41,628 nt of DNA from an uncultured Prevotellaceae bacterium (lineage in GTDB: Bacteria > Bacteroidota > Bacteroidia > Bacteroidales > Bacteroidaceae), in assembly GCA_937898415.1 (NCBI GenBank), contig CALDLA010000028.1:1-41628 (forward strand), given 5' to 3'. A model generated the notes under the pieces. It was not told where the DNA came from, searched no databases, and was given only the letters and a program-made list of their open reading frames with translations. Shown in pieces: positions 14,618-22,734 of this stretch (position 1 is the first letter of the stretch; the number at the start of each line of letters is the position of its first letter). The translations under genes were made by a program, and so were the position numbers.

Positions 14618-15043
14618 CTATAGTCCGTCGTAGTCGCTGATGGCCTTACGCCATTCGTCGGAAAACGGTATGGACTGCTTCTGATCCAGGTCATACAGCA
14701 CCAATATCGACAGGCACCGGCTCTTCACCTCCTGCGTATCAGTGTCAAAGATCTCCTGTTCCAGATGGAAGCTCTTGTTGCCGAGCTTGGCAGTGCGGGT
14801 ACGGACGGCAATCCTGTCAGCGCCTTTTATCTGGGCAAAGAACTCCACCTCTATCTTCACCACGAAGATAGCATACCGATCCCAGTCAAAGCCATTGCAA
14901 ACGGTGGCGACGTAGTCAGTCTTACCAGAGTCGTAGAACTGGAAATATATGGTATTGTTCACATGCCCGAACTTGTCAACGTCGTTGAAACGTATCTGAA
15001 GCGGCACCACATTGTGAAACTCGTTACTTCTTTCTTCTGCCAT
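14618..15043 (-). CDS. Acyl-CoA thioesterase, 4HBT (hotdog) family
   Basis: 141 residues. 'LQIRFNDVDKFGHVNNTIYF' carries the Asp of the 4-hydroxybenzoyl-CoA thioesterase type active site (D-x-(D/F)-G-H-V-N) at the start of the hot-dog helix, and 'YDSGKTDY' follows. The protein is cytoplasmic and hydrolyses an acyl-CoA or acyl-ACP; the YbgC/FadM-like members have broad specificity. It is first in the minus-strand run thioesterase-GH43-dinB and starts 91 bases after tRNA-His. Confidence 0.88.
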   Translation of the reverse strand: MAEERSNEFHNVVPLQIRFNDVDKFGHVNNTIYFQFYDSGKTDYVATVCNGFDWDRYAIFVVKIEVEFFAQIKGADRIAVRTRTAKLGNKSFHLEQEIFDTDTQEVKSRCLSILVLYDLDQKQSIPFSDEWRKAISDYDGL

Positions 15044-15133
15044 TCTGTTAAGTCAATTAACGATTCTACTTACTCAGTACGAACTTTACTTTACGAAAAA
15101 TGGCCAATCGTTTTGATTGACCACTTTTTCGGG

Positions 15134-15208
15134 GGTGCCTGGACGGGTTCGAACCGTCGACCTTCGGAACCACAATCCGACATTCTAACCAACTGAACTA
15201 CAGGCACC
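15134..15208 (-). tRNA. tRNA-His (GTG)
   Basis: On the minus strand the acceptor stem GTGCCTG pairs with CAGGCAC, with the extra G(-1) paired to discriminator C as is particular to tRNA-His. Anticodon loop TTGTGGT gives GTG; the T arm has GGTTCGAACC. CCA is not encoded. No other tRNA is in this transcript; the promoter is at 15226-15257. Confidence 0.95.
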
Positions 15209-15225
15209 ATCTTGAATTGCGGGTG

Positions 15226-15257
15226 CAAAGGTAGTTATTTTCTCCCGAATCACCAAA
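15226..15257 (-). promoter_or_regulatory. Promoter of tRNA-His
   Basis: Minus strand TTTG (15254-15257), 20 bases, TACCTTTG (15226-15233), a full match to the Bacteroidetes consensus, 17 bases before the mature 5' end. Confidence 0.8.
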
Positions 15258-15349
15258 CATTTAAGCGTTTTTTTGCGAAAAAGTTTATTTATGAGGCATT
15301 TTAGGCTTGCAATGTCTCCAAAATGACCCTATTAGAACCGAAATAAATC

Positions 15350-15994
15350 TTACTGTAAAGCCTTGAGAAGTTTGAGCAGACTATCACGGTCTCTCCAACT
15401 AAAACCTTCCATGTTTTCGAAGGTACGCAGCAAACGACGCTTCTCCTTTGGTAATGCACGTTCCAGAATACGCTCGTGCGTACGGACAAACTTACCATTC
15501 AAACGAAAATAAAAGATATCGATTAGAGGAAAATTATAATCGTCCTCGGTACTGATGTCGATGGTTGCTGTTGACATCTGACCACCCATACCGCCTGAGA
15601 AGTCAAAACCAATATTGGAAATCACCTGGTTGTTCTTCAGTTGCTGAACATAGGCAGGCATATCGATGATGGTAGCACAGAACAGCGCATCGTTACCGAT
15701 AGTATCAACCTGAAAGCACAACAGCGTATCAATCTTCACATACAGTCGGTCATCGAACTTCACACTAAGGACATTGTCCATATTGGCTTCCATCGAATTC
15801 GTCCCGTTCATATAGAGCAGCGAAGAGTTCTTCAGGAAGATATTGGTCAGCGGTTGTGACAACTTACGTCCGTCTTTCAGCGTGATGACTGACGGCTTGA
15901 ACTGCTTGTAAACCGTCAACTTGGGAGTCCTAATCTGTGCACAGAGCGTCTGTGCAGCGATAATCATTATTATAAATAGTACAACCTTTTTCAT
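15350..15994 (-). CDS. Secreted protein of unknown function
   Basis: 214 residues from ATG 15994 (the frame extends eight codons further without support). Signal peptide 'MKKVVLFIIMIIAAQTLCAQ' with cleavage after A-Q. The mature part is beta-rich in the middle ('KPSVITLKDGRKLSQPLTNIF', 'LLYMNGTNSMEANMDNVLSV') and basic and helical at the end ('RALPKEKRRLLRTFENM'). I do not recognise the family; similar short exported proteins are common in Bacteroidales. It is flanked by tRNA genes on both sides. Confidence 0.75.
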   Translation of the reverse strand: MKKVVLFIIMIIAAQTLCAQIRTPKLTVYKQFKPSVITLKDGRKLSQPLTNIFLKNSSLLYMNGTNSMEANMDNVLSVKFDDRLYVKIDTLLCFQVDTIGNDALFCATIIDMPAYVQQLKNNQVISNIGFDFSGGMGGQMSTATIDISTEDDYNFPLIDIFYFRLNGKFVRTHERILERALPKEKRRLLRTFENMEGFSWRDRDSLLKLLKALQ

Positions 15995-16071
15995 TTTACA
16001 TGAGTGTTTAAGTGACACATAATAATATTAACAAAAAAGCTCAACGGACGTATCCAGTGAGCTTTATTTTG

Positions 16072-16145
16072 CGGTGCGTACGAGACTCGAACTCGTGACC
16101 TCCTGCGTGACAGGCAGGCATTCTAACCTACTGAACTAACGCACC
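16072..16145 (-). tRNA. tRNA-Asp (GTC), second copy
   Basis: Minus strand acceptor GGTGCGT/ACGCACC with discriminator G; anticodon loop CCTGTCACG gives GTC. The 74-base gene body is identical to the copy at 16186-16259, 40 bases upstream in transcription order, indicating a recent tandem duplication or gene conversion. CCA is not encoded. Confidence 0.95.
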
Positions 16146-16185
16146 CTGTTTAGGAATAGTGTTGCATCGCAAGCAGCGGGAGAAG

Positions 16186-16259
16186 CGGTGCGTACGAGAC
16201 TCGAACTCGTGACCTCCTGCGTGACAGGCAGGCATTCTAACCTACTGAACTAACGCACC
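16186..16259 (-). tRNA. tRNA-Asp (GTC), first copy
   Basis: Same structure as the copy at 16072: acceptor GGTGCGT (comp. 16253-16259) with ACGCACC (comp. 16187-16193), anticodon GTC. It is first after the promoter at 16290-16321; the two copies are likely one transcript. Confidence 0.95.
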
Positions 16260-16289
16260 TTGGTGGGTATCCTTGCTTGTTTGCGGGTG

Positions 16290-16321
16290 CAAAGGTAGCA
16301 ATAATTTCTGAACCTGCCAAA
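16290..16321 (-). promoter_or_regulatory. Promoter of the tRNA-Asp pair
   Basis: Minus strand TTTG (16318-16321), 20 bases, TACCTTTG (16290-16297). The -7 context GCTACCTTTGCACCCGC is nearly the same as at tRNA-His. Confidence 0.8.
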
Positions 16322-16337
16322 CTTTTTCGTTACTTTT

Positions 16338-16856
16338 TTACAAAAATATCTGCATGAGCACGGCAGACTGGTAATTTTTACCGTCGTAGAGCCAGTCTTT
16401 CAGTTTCGAACACTCAATGAAGCCCGCTTTTCGAAACAGTCCGAGTGCCGCCTCATTACTACTGCTGACAACGGCATATAGCTGGTGAAGATGAAGCACA
16501 TGGAGGGCGTAATCAACGATTTGCCGTATTGCGTTCAACGCATAACCCTGACGTCGGTGTCCGCAGGCTACGACGATGCCAACCTCAGCCCGACAGTTCT
16601 TTGCGTCAAAGTCGGTGATGTCAACAATGCCTACCGTCTCACCCTCGTCGTTTACAATCATCTGCCGAACCTCGCAGTCGGCATAGATATTTCCTGACGA
16701 GTTGGCAATGTAATTATGCAGTACATAGCGCGAATAAGGTACATTGGTAGGGCCTACATTCCACAGTTTATGGTCGTTCTCAATACAGTAGAGCATGTCA
16801 AGATCCTCAGGTTCCAAGGCCCTCAGTTTGACATTCCCGTCTTTCATTTCATTCAT
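16338..16856 (-). CDS. GNAT acetyltransferase, RimJ/RimL-like
   Basis: 172 residues. 'VKLRALEPEDLDMLYCIEND' is the typical start of the RimJ/RimL/SpeG group; 'AEVGIVVACGHRRQGYALNAI' holds the acetyl-CoA loop (R-R-Q-G-Y-A), followed by 'VVSSSNEAALGLFRKAGF'. SpeG-like spermidine acetylation or protein N-acetylation are both possible. The start overlaps the glycosyltransferase stop by four bases (ATGA), so it is the last gene of a minus-strand operon whose 3' end nears the tRNA-Asp promoter. Confidence 0.88.
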   Translation of the reverse strand: MNEMKDGNVKLRALEPEDLDMLYCIENDHKLWNVGPTNVPYSRYVLHNYIANSSGNIYADCEVRQMIVNDEGETVGIVDITDFDAKNCRAEVGIVVACGHRRQGYALNAIRQIVDYALHVLHLHQLYAVVSSSNEAALGLFRKAGFIECSKLKDWLYDGKNYQSAVLMQIFL

Positions 16857-17692
16857 AGGTGGAGCTTTTGTCGTAAGATGTCAGTAAGTGCGATAAATGC
16901 ACGGAAGTAGATGGCCACCTTCACCGGCAACGTGTAAAAGAGGCTGAGATGGCTGTAATGCTTACGGAAGAAGATGAGCATCGCCTGGTAGAACACATGG
17001 ACATAGCGGTAGTCGGACTTGTTGGTCGACTTGCCCTTGAAGTGAGTAATGGGCAGCGGCAGATACCAATTTTCCCATCCGCCTTTCAGCAGACGATAGC
17101 TGAGGTCGATGTCCTCGCCATACATGAAGAAGTCTTCGTCCAGAAGCCCAACCTCGTTGAGCGCCTTGTGACGCAGCAGACAGAAGGCGCCGCTGATGAC
17201 CTCAATGCGGCATGGCTCGTCCCACGGCAGATGGCTCATATAGTATCGCTTGGTGAACCCCAGCATCTTCAGCGCCGACACCCAGGGCGTGGGAATGGCC
17301 CGACGTGACTCCGGAGCCAGTGAGCCATCCTCATTGTGCATCATGACACCTGCCCCACCAGCTTGGGGATGAACATCCATAAAGCGGACAGCTTCGCGAA
17401 GGGTATGTTCAGCAACAGTGGTGTCAGGGTTCAGCAGCAGCACGTATTCGCCCTTGGTCTGACGAATGGCCAGGTTGTTGGCACGTGCAAAACCCAGGTT
17501 CTCATCACTGGCAACGAATGTGACCCAGGGGTGCTTCTTGGGCAAAACGGCCATCGTGTCATCCTGCGAAGCATTGTCAACCACGAACACCTCAATGCCA
17601 TCAATCCCCTCAATGGCCTTGCTGACACTCTGCAGACACTGGTCCAGATAACTGCGTACGTTATAGCTGACTATGACAATCGACAGTTTCAT
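16853..17692 (-). CDS. Family 2 glycosyltransferase
   Basis: 279 residues. GT-A fold: 'LSIVIVSYNVRSYLDQCL', 'EVFVVDNASQDDT', 'NLGFARANNLAI', then the metal-binding region 'LLLNPDTTV' (D90) and 'LLDEDFFMYGEDIDLSYR', characteristic of rhamnosyltransferase-like GT2 enzymes. It is cytoplasmic or membrane-associated and likely adds a sugar to a cell-surface glycan. The start overlaps the stop of the upstream membrane protein by four bases. Confidence 0.9.
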   Translation of the reverse strand: MKLSIVIVSYNVRSYLDQCLQSVSKAIEGIDGIEVFVVDNASQDDTMAVLPKKHPWVTFVASDENLGFARANNLAIRQTKGEYVLLLNPDTTVAEHTLREAVRFMDVHPQAGGAGVMMHNEDGSLAPESRRAIPTPWVSALKMLGFTKRYYMSHLPWDEPCRIEVISGAFCLLRHKALNEVGLLDEDFFMYGEDIDLSYRLLKGGWENWYLPLPITHFKGKSTNKSDYRYVHVFYQAMLIFFRKHYSHLSLFYTLPVKVAIYFRAFIALTDILRQKLHL

Positions 17693-18114
17693 TCTGCTTC
17701 AACTTCAGACATGCAACGTTCCATTGACGGATAGACAAAGGGCAAAACGATGACCAGAATGATGGCCATATAGCCGAATGCCACGTTAGCATACATATAA
17801 TATAATAAGGTGTTGACCAGCAACGGCAGCAGCAGCATCAGAAGCCGCAGAAGTCCCCACTTGCGCAGGGCATCGGCCTTGCGGCTGACAAGGTCGGCAT
17901 GAACCAGGCCGAACTTGAACAACTTCAGCGCCAAGGGTATCATGGCCAGCGTCAGCAGTTCCATCAGGGTTGTCACGATGAACTCCGTCTGCTCACCCAT
18001 TCCGGCACAAAGGCCAAATGTCAACACATCCGTCTCAAACAGCACCACCACAGCTAGTGACAGCGCAACTACCGTCCACAACAGGACGGTCAGCATATTC
18101 TTTACTTTCTTCAT
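17689..18114 (-). CDS. Inner-membrane protein, four helices, unknown function
   Basis: 141 residues with four hydrophobic segments: about 8-28, 44-66, 85-105 and 107-127. A positively charged loop ('LVSRKADALRKWG') between helices 2 and 3 suggests that loop is cytoplasmic. No catalytic motif is seen. Genes of this shape lie between recR and a GT2 gene in related Bacteroidales, which I recall but cannot check. Translation is likely coupled to the glycosyltransferase through a four-base overlap. Confidence 0.75.
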   Translation of the reverse strand: MKKVKNMLTVLLWTVVALSLAVVVLFETDVLTFGLCAGMGEQTEFIVTTLMELLTLAMIPLALKLFKFGLVHADLVSRKADALRKWGLLRLLMLLLPLLVNTLLYYMYANVAFGYMAIILVIVLPFVYPSMERCMSEVEAE

Positions 18115-18120
18115 TTTATT

Positions 18121-18165
18121 TCTTAACTCAAATTTCTTAATTCTTAATTCTTAACTCTTAACTTC
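18121..18165 (-). repeat. Heptamer tract at the recR to membrane-protein junction
   Basis: Minus strand repeats of GTTAAGA/ATTAAGA with one diverged unit. The tract begins inside recR: the last residues 'EVKS' and the stop codon are encoded by it, and it ends just before the next start at 18114. Confidence 0.8.
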
Positions 18166-18771
18166 AAAAATCGTTCGGTTCAAAATGGAGCGCCCTAATG
18201 TCACCTCGTCAGTATATTCCAACTCGTCGCCTACGGAGACTCCTCGGGCAATTACAGTAACCTTGAGCTGCGGGAAGGGAGCTAACTTACGGAAAATATA
18301 GAAGTTGGTGGTGTCGCCTTCCATCGTGGGACTGAGTGCCAGGATGACCTCCCCGACTTCGCCCTGCCCTACCCTGTCGACCAGCGACTGTATCTCCAAA
18401 TCGGAGGGGCCAATGCCGTCCATAGGCGAAATGACGCCTCCCAACACATGGTAAAGCCCATGAAACTGCTGCGTGTTCTCAATAGCCATCACGTCCTGAA
18501 TATTTTCCACCACACAAACCGTACTACGGTCACGCCGAGGGTCGCTGCAGATGGGACATACATCCTGATCGCTGATATTATGGCACACGTTGCAACGCTT
18601 CACTTCACGCTTCATCGTGGTCAGTGCCGAAGCCAGTTGTTCGACGTCCTCTGTGTCCTGACGCAGCAAATGAAGAACCAGTCGCAGTGCCGTCTTGCGT
18701 CCTATGCCCGGCAGTCGCGAGAACTGCGATACGGCGTTCTCCAATAGTCTTGAGGGGTATTGTTGTTCCAT
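18151..18771 (-). CDS. recR: Recombination protein RecR
   Basis: 206 residues, full length. N-terminal helix-hairpin-helix 'FSRLPGIGRKTALRLVLHLL', the C4 zinc finger 'CNVCHNISDQDVCPICSD', the Toprim domain starting 'STVCVVENIQDVMAIE' and 'ALSPTMEGDTTNFYI', and the Walker-B-like 'VTVIARGVSVGDELEYTDEVTLGRS' region near the end. It works with RecO/RecF in loading RecA at gaps. The C-terminus 'VKS' derives from a heptamer repeat. One base separates it from the ABC-F gene upstream. Confidence 0.96.
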   Translation of the reverse strand: MEQQYPSRLLENAVSQFSRLPGIGRKTALRLVLHLLRQDTEDVEQLASALTTMKREVKRCNVCHNISDQDVCPICSDPRRDRSTVCVVENIQDVMAIENTQQFHGLYHVLGGVISPMDGIGPSDLEIQSLVDRVGQGEVGEVILALSPTMEGDTTNFYIFRKLAPFPQLKVTVIARGVSVGDELEYTDEVTLGRSILNRTIFEVKS

Positions 18772-18772
18772 A

Positions 18773-20548
18773 TTATGCTATTTCAGAAAGTTCCAACCAG
18801 CGCAGCGACTTCTCGTCCAGCTCTTCCTTCAATATCGGCAGCCTTTTACTCATGGTCGTGATTTCATCCACAGAGGTTGTACCGCCACACAACGCTTCTT
18901 CTATCTGGCGTTGTTCAGCCTCCAGTTGTTCTATCTCCTTCGTCAGCCGTTCGAACTCCATCTTCTCTTTGTACGACATACGACGACGAGTATCATTATG
19001 GTAGTCCTTCTTTTCCGGTGTGTTTTGCGAGGTTTTCGATGACGTGTCTTTAGGCTGCAACGACTGCCACTGGCGGTACTGCGTGTAATTGCCAGGGAAG
19101 TCTTTAATGACACCGTCGCCCTCGAACACCAGCAGATGGTCCACTATCTTGTCCATGAAGTAACGGTCGTGGCTCACGACGATGACGCAGCCGGGGAAGT
19201 CCTGCAGGTATTCTTCCAATATCTGCAGCGTTACAATGTCGAGGTCGTTTGTGGGTTCGTCGAGTACCAGGAAGTTGGGGTTACGCATCAATACCGTACA
19301 TAGGTACAACTTGCGCCGCTCGCCGCCAGAGAGCTTGTAAATATAGTTGTGTTGCTGTTCGGGCGTAAAGAGGAAGTACTGCAGCAGTTGTGAGGCCGTA
19401 AAGTGCTTGCCGCCACCCATGTCGATATACTCTGCTATATCTTTAATGACATCAATAACCTTCTGTTGCTCATCGAATTGCAGACCTTCCTGCGAGAAAT
19501 ACCCAAAATTGACGGTATCGCCAATATCGAAGCGTCCACTGTCAACAGTAACCTGTCCGAGCAGCATTTTGATGAACGTCGACTTGCCTGTGCCGTTGTT
19601 GCCGACGATGCCCATCTTCTCGAAGCGTGAGAAGTTGTAATAGAAATCCTTCAGGATGACATGCTCATCGAAAGCCTTTGACACATACTGACACTCGAAT
19701 ATCTTGGAGCCGATGTAGACGTTACGCGACTTCAGCCTGACTTGGCGCTCCTCAATGCGCTGCTTGGCCACGCGCTCTAACTCATAGAAAGCATCCTCGC
19801 GGTATTTTGCCTTATGGCCACGGGCCTGCGGCATGCGGCGCATCCACTCCAGTTCCGTCCGATACAGGTTGTTGGCACGCATAATCTCCGCCCGTTTGTT
19901 GTCGATGCGCTCCTGGCGCTTCTCCAGGTAGTACGAGTAGTTGCCACGATAGGTGTAGATGGTGCGGTCATCCAGTTCAAGGATGAGTGAACAGACACGG
20001 TCGAGGAAGAAGCGGTCGTGGGTCACCATGAGCAGCGTCTTGTTTCCACGCTGCAGGAAACCCTCGAGCCATTCTATCATCTCCAGGTCTAAATGGTTTG
20101 TTGGCTCGTCGAGTATCAGGAAGTCAGGTTCGGTGATAAGCACATTGGCCAGTGCCACACGCTTCTGCTGGCCGCCGCTGAGCTGTCCCATCGGCTGCTG
20201 CAGGTCGCGTATCTTCAACTTCGTCAATATCTGCTTGGCTTTCAATACTTTCTCTGGATCGCCTTGATGATTAAAGCAGGCATCGAGTACCGACTCCTCA
20301 GGGTCGAATACCGGTGACTGTTCTAGCATACCTACACGAATGTCACGACGGTAGATGATGTCGCCGCAGTCGTAGCCCTCATGACCCGTCAGGATGCTGA
20401 GCAGCGTCGACTTGCCCGTACCGTTCTTGGCAATGAGTCCCACATGCTGCCCCTCGGCTACCGAGAAGTTGATGTCCTCAAATAGTACCAGCGAACCGAA
20501 CGACTTCGTCAGGTGCTGAACGTCCAGATATGGGGTGTCCTTAGCCAT
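18773..20548 (-). CDS. ABC-F ATPase, Uup-like
   Basis: 591 residues with two ABC cassettes and no membrane part. Cassette 1: Walker A 'AKNGTGKST', signature 'LSGGQQKR', Walker B 'FLILDEPTNHLD'. Cassette 2: 'GNNGTGKST', 'LSGGERRK', 'FLVLDEPTNDLD'. A linker with the P-site-tRNA-interaction-type helices lies between ('RMPQARGHKAKYREDAF'). The C-terminal 80 residues ('TRRRMSYKEKMEFERLTKEI' onward) form a coiled coil as in Uup. Such proteins act on the ribosome or on DNA intermediates. It overlaps engB by eight bases. Confidence 0.92.
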   Translation of the reverse strand: MAKDTPYLDVQHLTKSFGSLVLFEDINFSVAEGQHVGLIAKNGTGKSTLLSILTGHEGYDCGDIIYRRDIRVGMLEQSPVFDPEESVLDACFNHQGDPEKVLKAKQILTKLKIRDLQQPMGQLSGGQQKRVALANVLITEPDFLILDEPTNHLDLEMIEWLEGFLQRGNKTLLMVTHDRFFLDRVCSLILELDDRTIYTYRGNYSYYLEKRQERIDNKRAEIMRANNLYRTELEWMRRMPQARGHKAKYREDAFYELERVAKQRIEERQVRLKSRNVYIGSKIFECQYVSKAFDEHVILKDFYYNFSRFEKMGIVGNNGTGKSTFIKMLLGQVTVDSGRFDIGDTVNFGYFSQEGLQFDEQQKVIDVIKDIAEYIDMGGGKHFTASQLLQYFLFTPEQQHNYIYKLSGGERRKLYLCTVLMRNPNFLVLDEPTNDLDIVTLQILEEYLQDFPGCVIVVSHDRYFMDKIVDHLLVFEGDGVIKDFPGNYTQYRQWQSLQPKDTSSKTSQNTPEKKDYHNDTRRRMSYKEKMEFERLTKEIEQLEAEQRQIEEALCGGTTSVDEITTMSKRLPILKEELDEKSLRWLELSEIA

Positions 20549-21146
20549 TCTTCAGCGATTGGTTGATGTCGTCAATATACTGGAGCACCTCTTCCCTACC
20601 TTCTTTCTTCTCTGATGAGGTCAAGAAAATAGGCGGCAGTACCTCCCACGTCTCCAACAGTTTGTGCTTGTACGCCTCTACCGCCTGACGGGCTTTGTTA
20701 GCCGTCAGCTTGTCGGCCTTGGTGAAGACGATGGCAAAGGGAATCGACGAGACACCAAGCCACTCGATGAACTCAAGGTCGATCTTCTGAGGTTCCAGAC
20801 GTACGTCCACCAAGACAAATACGTTGACCAGCTGCTCACGCTGCAGGATATAGCCGCGTATCATCTGGTCCAGTTTGTCAATCTCCTTCTTCGAACGCTT
20901 GGCAAAGCCGTAGCCAGGCAGGTCGACCAAGTACCACTCCTTATTTATAATAAAGTGATTGATGAGCAGCGTCTTGCCGGGGGTGGCACTCGTCTTGGCC
21001 AATTTCTTGTGGTTGGTCAACATATTGATGAGACTCGATTTGCCCACGTTGGAACGTCCGATGAAGGCGTACTCAGGTTTCGTGTCCTGTGGACACATGC
21101 CCACCGTTGGGGCACTCAGCGTAAATTCTGCGGTCTTAATTTCCAT
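20541..21146 (-). CDS. engB: Ribosome biogenesis GTPase EngB/YsxC
   Basis: 201 residues from ATG 21146; the frame extends seven codons into the promoter. G1 'GRSNVGKSS', G2 region 'TSATPGKT', G3 'DLPGYGFAKRSK', G4 'TKADK', G5 'TSSEKKEG'. It is a circularly normal TrmE-Era-class GTPase needed for 50S assembly. First gene of the run engB - ABC-F - recR - membrane protein - GT2 - GNAT, joined by short gaps or overlaps throughout. Confidence 0.96.
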   Translation of the reverse strand: MEIKTAEFTLSAPTVGMCPQDTKPEYAFIGRSNVGKSSLINMLTNHKKLAKTSATPGKTLLINHFIINKEWYLVDLPGYGFAKRSKKEIDKLDQMIRGYILQREQLVNVFVLVDVRLEPQKIDLEFIEWLGVSSIPFAIVFTKADKLTANKARQAVEAYKHKLLETWEVLPPIFLTSSEKKEGREEVLQYIDDINQSLKNG

Positions 21147-21164
21147 TCTATTCAATTTTCGCTG

Positions 21165-21172
21165 CAAATTTA
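21165..21172 (-). promoter_or_regulatory. Promoter -7 element for the engB operon
   Basis: Minus strand TAAATTTG followed by CAGC, 18 bases before ATG 21146. The -33 region is A/T-rich without a clear TTTG. Confidence 0.55.
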
Positions 21173-21287
21173 CACAAAAAAAATGAATTATCAGCCAGAG
21201 TCATCTTATTTCTACCTTAAATATTAAAAAACCAAAAAAACACTCAATCTCTATAGGCCGATGTCCCTGTGTTCCATAATAAATTTG

Positions 21288-21295
21288 TAACTTTG
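21288..21295 (+). promoter_or_regulatory. Promoter -7 element for pgk
   Basis: TAACTTTG followed by CGCC, 50 bases before ATG 21346. The gap between engB and pgk (about 200 bases) holds only these two divergent promoters. Confidence 0.6.
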
Positions 21296-21345
21296 CGCCA
21301 CGATACGAACGAAGTGTATTTAATATATTAATAATTCACAGTATT

Positions 21346-22617
21346 ATGACTATCAACGAAATGAACTTTGCCGGTAAGAAGGCAATCGTACGTGTAGATT
21401 TCAACGTACCCCTCGATGAGAATGGTAAGATCACTGACGACACCCGCATCCGCGGTGCCCTGCCCACGCTGAAGAAGATTCTGGCTGACGGTGGTGCTGT
21501 CATCATCATGTCGCACATGGGTAAGCCCAAGGGTAAGGTTGACGCCAAAAAGTCGCTCGGCCAGATCCGTGAGGCCGTAGAGAAGGCTCTGGGTGTTCCC
21601 GTGGCTTTCGCCCCCGACTGTGCCAAAGCAGCCGACGCAGCTGCTGCCCTGAAGATGGGCGAGGCCCTGCTGTTAGAGAACCTGCGTTTCTATCCCGAGG
21701 AGGAAGGCAAGCCCGTTGGCATTGACAAGGCCGATCCCGCCTACGACGACGCCAAGAAGGCTATGAAGGCCAGCCAGAAGGAATTTGCCAAGACGCTGGC
21801 CAGCTATGCTGACTGCTATGTAATGGATGCCTTTGGTACAGCTCACCGCAAGCACGCCTCTACTGCTGTCATCGCCGACTACTTCGACGCCGACAACAAG
21901 ATGCTGGGACTGCTGATGGAGAAGGAAGTACAGGCTGTCGATGCCGTTCTCTCTAACATCAAGCGCCCGTTCGTGGCCATCATGGGTGGTTCGAAGGTTT
22001 CTTCCAAGATTGGCATCATCGAGAACCTGCTGGGCAAGGTCGATAAGCTCATCCTCTGCGGTGGCATGACCTATACCTTTGCTAAGGCTCACAATGGTGA
22101 GATTGGTGATTCTATCGTCGAGCTTGACAAGCTGGACGTTGCCCTTGGTGTTGAGGAACTGGCCAAGAAGAATGGCGTTGAGCTCGTTCTGGGCAGTGAC
22201 TGCACAGCAACCAACGGTTTGGACTTCGGTACGATGACTGTCAAGGAGGGTGCTCAGATCATCACCTGCCCCGCCAACCAGGTTCCTGCTGGTTTCGAAG
22301 GCGTCGACGCTGGTCCTGAGAGCCAGAAGGCATTTGCTGACGCTATCGCTGGTGCCAAGACCATCCTGTGGAACGGTCCTGCCGGTGTGTTCGAATGCGA
22401 CAACTTTACGGCTGGTAGCCGCGCCATCGGCGAGGCTATTGCCAAGGCTACGGCTGAGGGTGCTTTCTCGCTGATTGGCGGTGGCGACTCTGTGGCTTGT
22501 GTCAACAAGTTCGGTCTGGCCGACCAGGTGAGCTACATCTCTACTGGTGGTGGTGCGCTGCTCGAGGCTATCGAGGGTAAGGTGCTGCCCGGTGTGGCAG
22601 CTATCAAGGGCGAATAA
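21346..22617 (+). CDS. pgk: Phosphoglycerate kinase
   Basis: 423 residues, full length. N-terminal 'KKAIVRVDFNVPLDENGKITDDTRI' with the 3-PG binding Arg/Asp, 'SHMGKPKGKVD', 'VMDAFGTAHRKHAS', the hinge and nucleotide part 'AIMGGSKVSSKIGIIENLL', and C-terminal 'GGGDSVACV' and 'STGGGALLEAIEGKVLPGV'. Reaction: 1,3-bisphosphoglycerate + ADP to 3-phosphoglycerate + ATP, cytoplasm. Codon choice is clearly biased (GCT/GCC, GGT, AAG), fitting high expression. It has its own promoter and is closed by a strong hairpin terminator. Confidence 0.98.
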   Translation: MTINEMNFAGKKAIVRVDFNVPLDENGKITDDTRIRGALPTLKKILADGGAVIIMSHMGKPKGKVDAKKSLGQIREAVEKALGVPVAFAPDCAKAADAAAALKMGEALLLENLRFYPEEEGKPVGIDKADPAYDDAKKAMKASQKEFAKTLASYADCYVMDAFGTAHRKHASTAVIADYFDADNKMLGLLMEKEVQAVDAVLSNIKRPFVAIMGGSKVSSKIGIIENLLGKVDKLILCGGMTYTFAKAHNGEIGDSIVELDKLDVALGVEELAKKNGVELVLGSDCTATNGLDFGTMTVKEGAQIITCPANQVPAGFEGVDAGPESQKAFADAIAGAKTILWNGPAGVFECDNFTAGSRAIGEAIAKATAEGAFSLIGGGDSVACVNKFGLADQVSYISTGGGALLEAIEGKVLPGVAAIKGE

Positions 22618-22636
22618 TTCGTCCTCTCAGACAACA

Positions 22637-22671
22637 GAAAAGGCTCACTAAATCGTGAGCCTTTCTTTTTT
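22637..22671. terminator. Rho-independent terminator after pgk (bidirectional)
   Basis: AAAGGCTCAC (22639-22648) and GTGAGCCTTT (22655-22664) form a perfect 10-bp stem with a six-base loop, followed by CTTTTTTG. On the minus strand the stem is followed by a short T run (TTTTCTG), so it may also end the transporter operon that converges on it. Confidence 0.9.
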
Positions 22672-22734
22672 GTGTCGCCATATGACGACAACCATTAAGG
22701 ACAGAAGAAGAAGATCTCAAATTCTTCTGTAAAG

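Noticed and set aside
16072..16259. Attachment site of an integrated element at the tRNA-Asp pair
   Set aside because: Both tRNA copies are complete and identical, only 40 bases lie between them, and no integrase is nearby.
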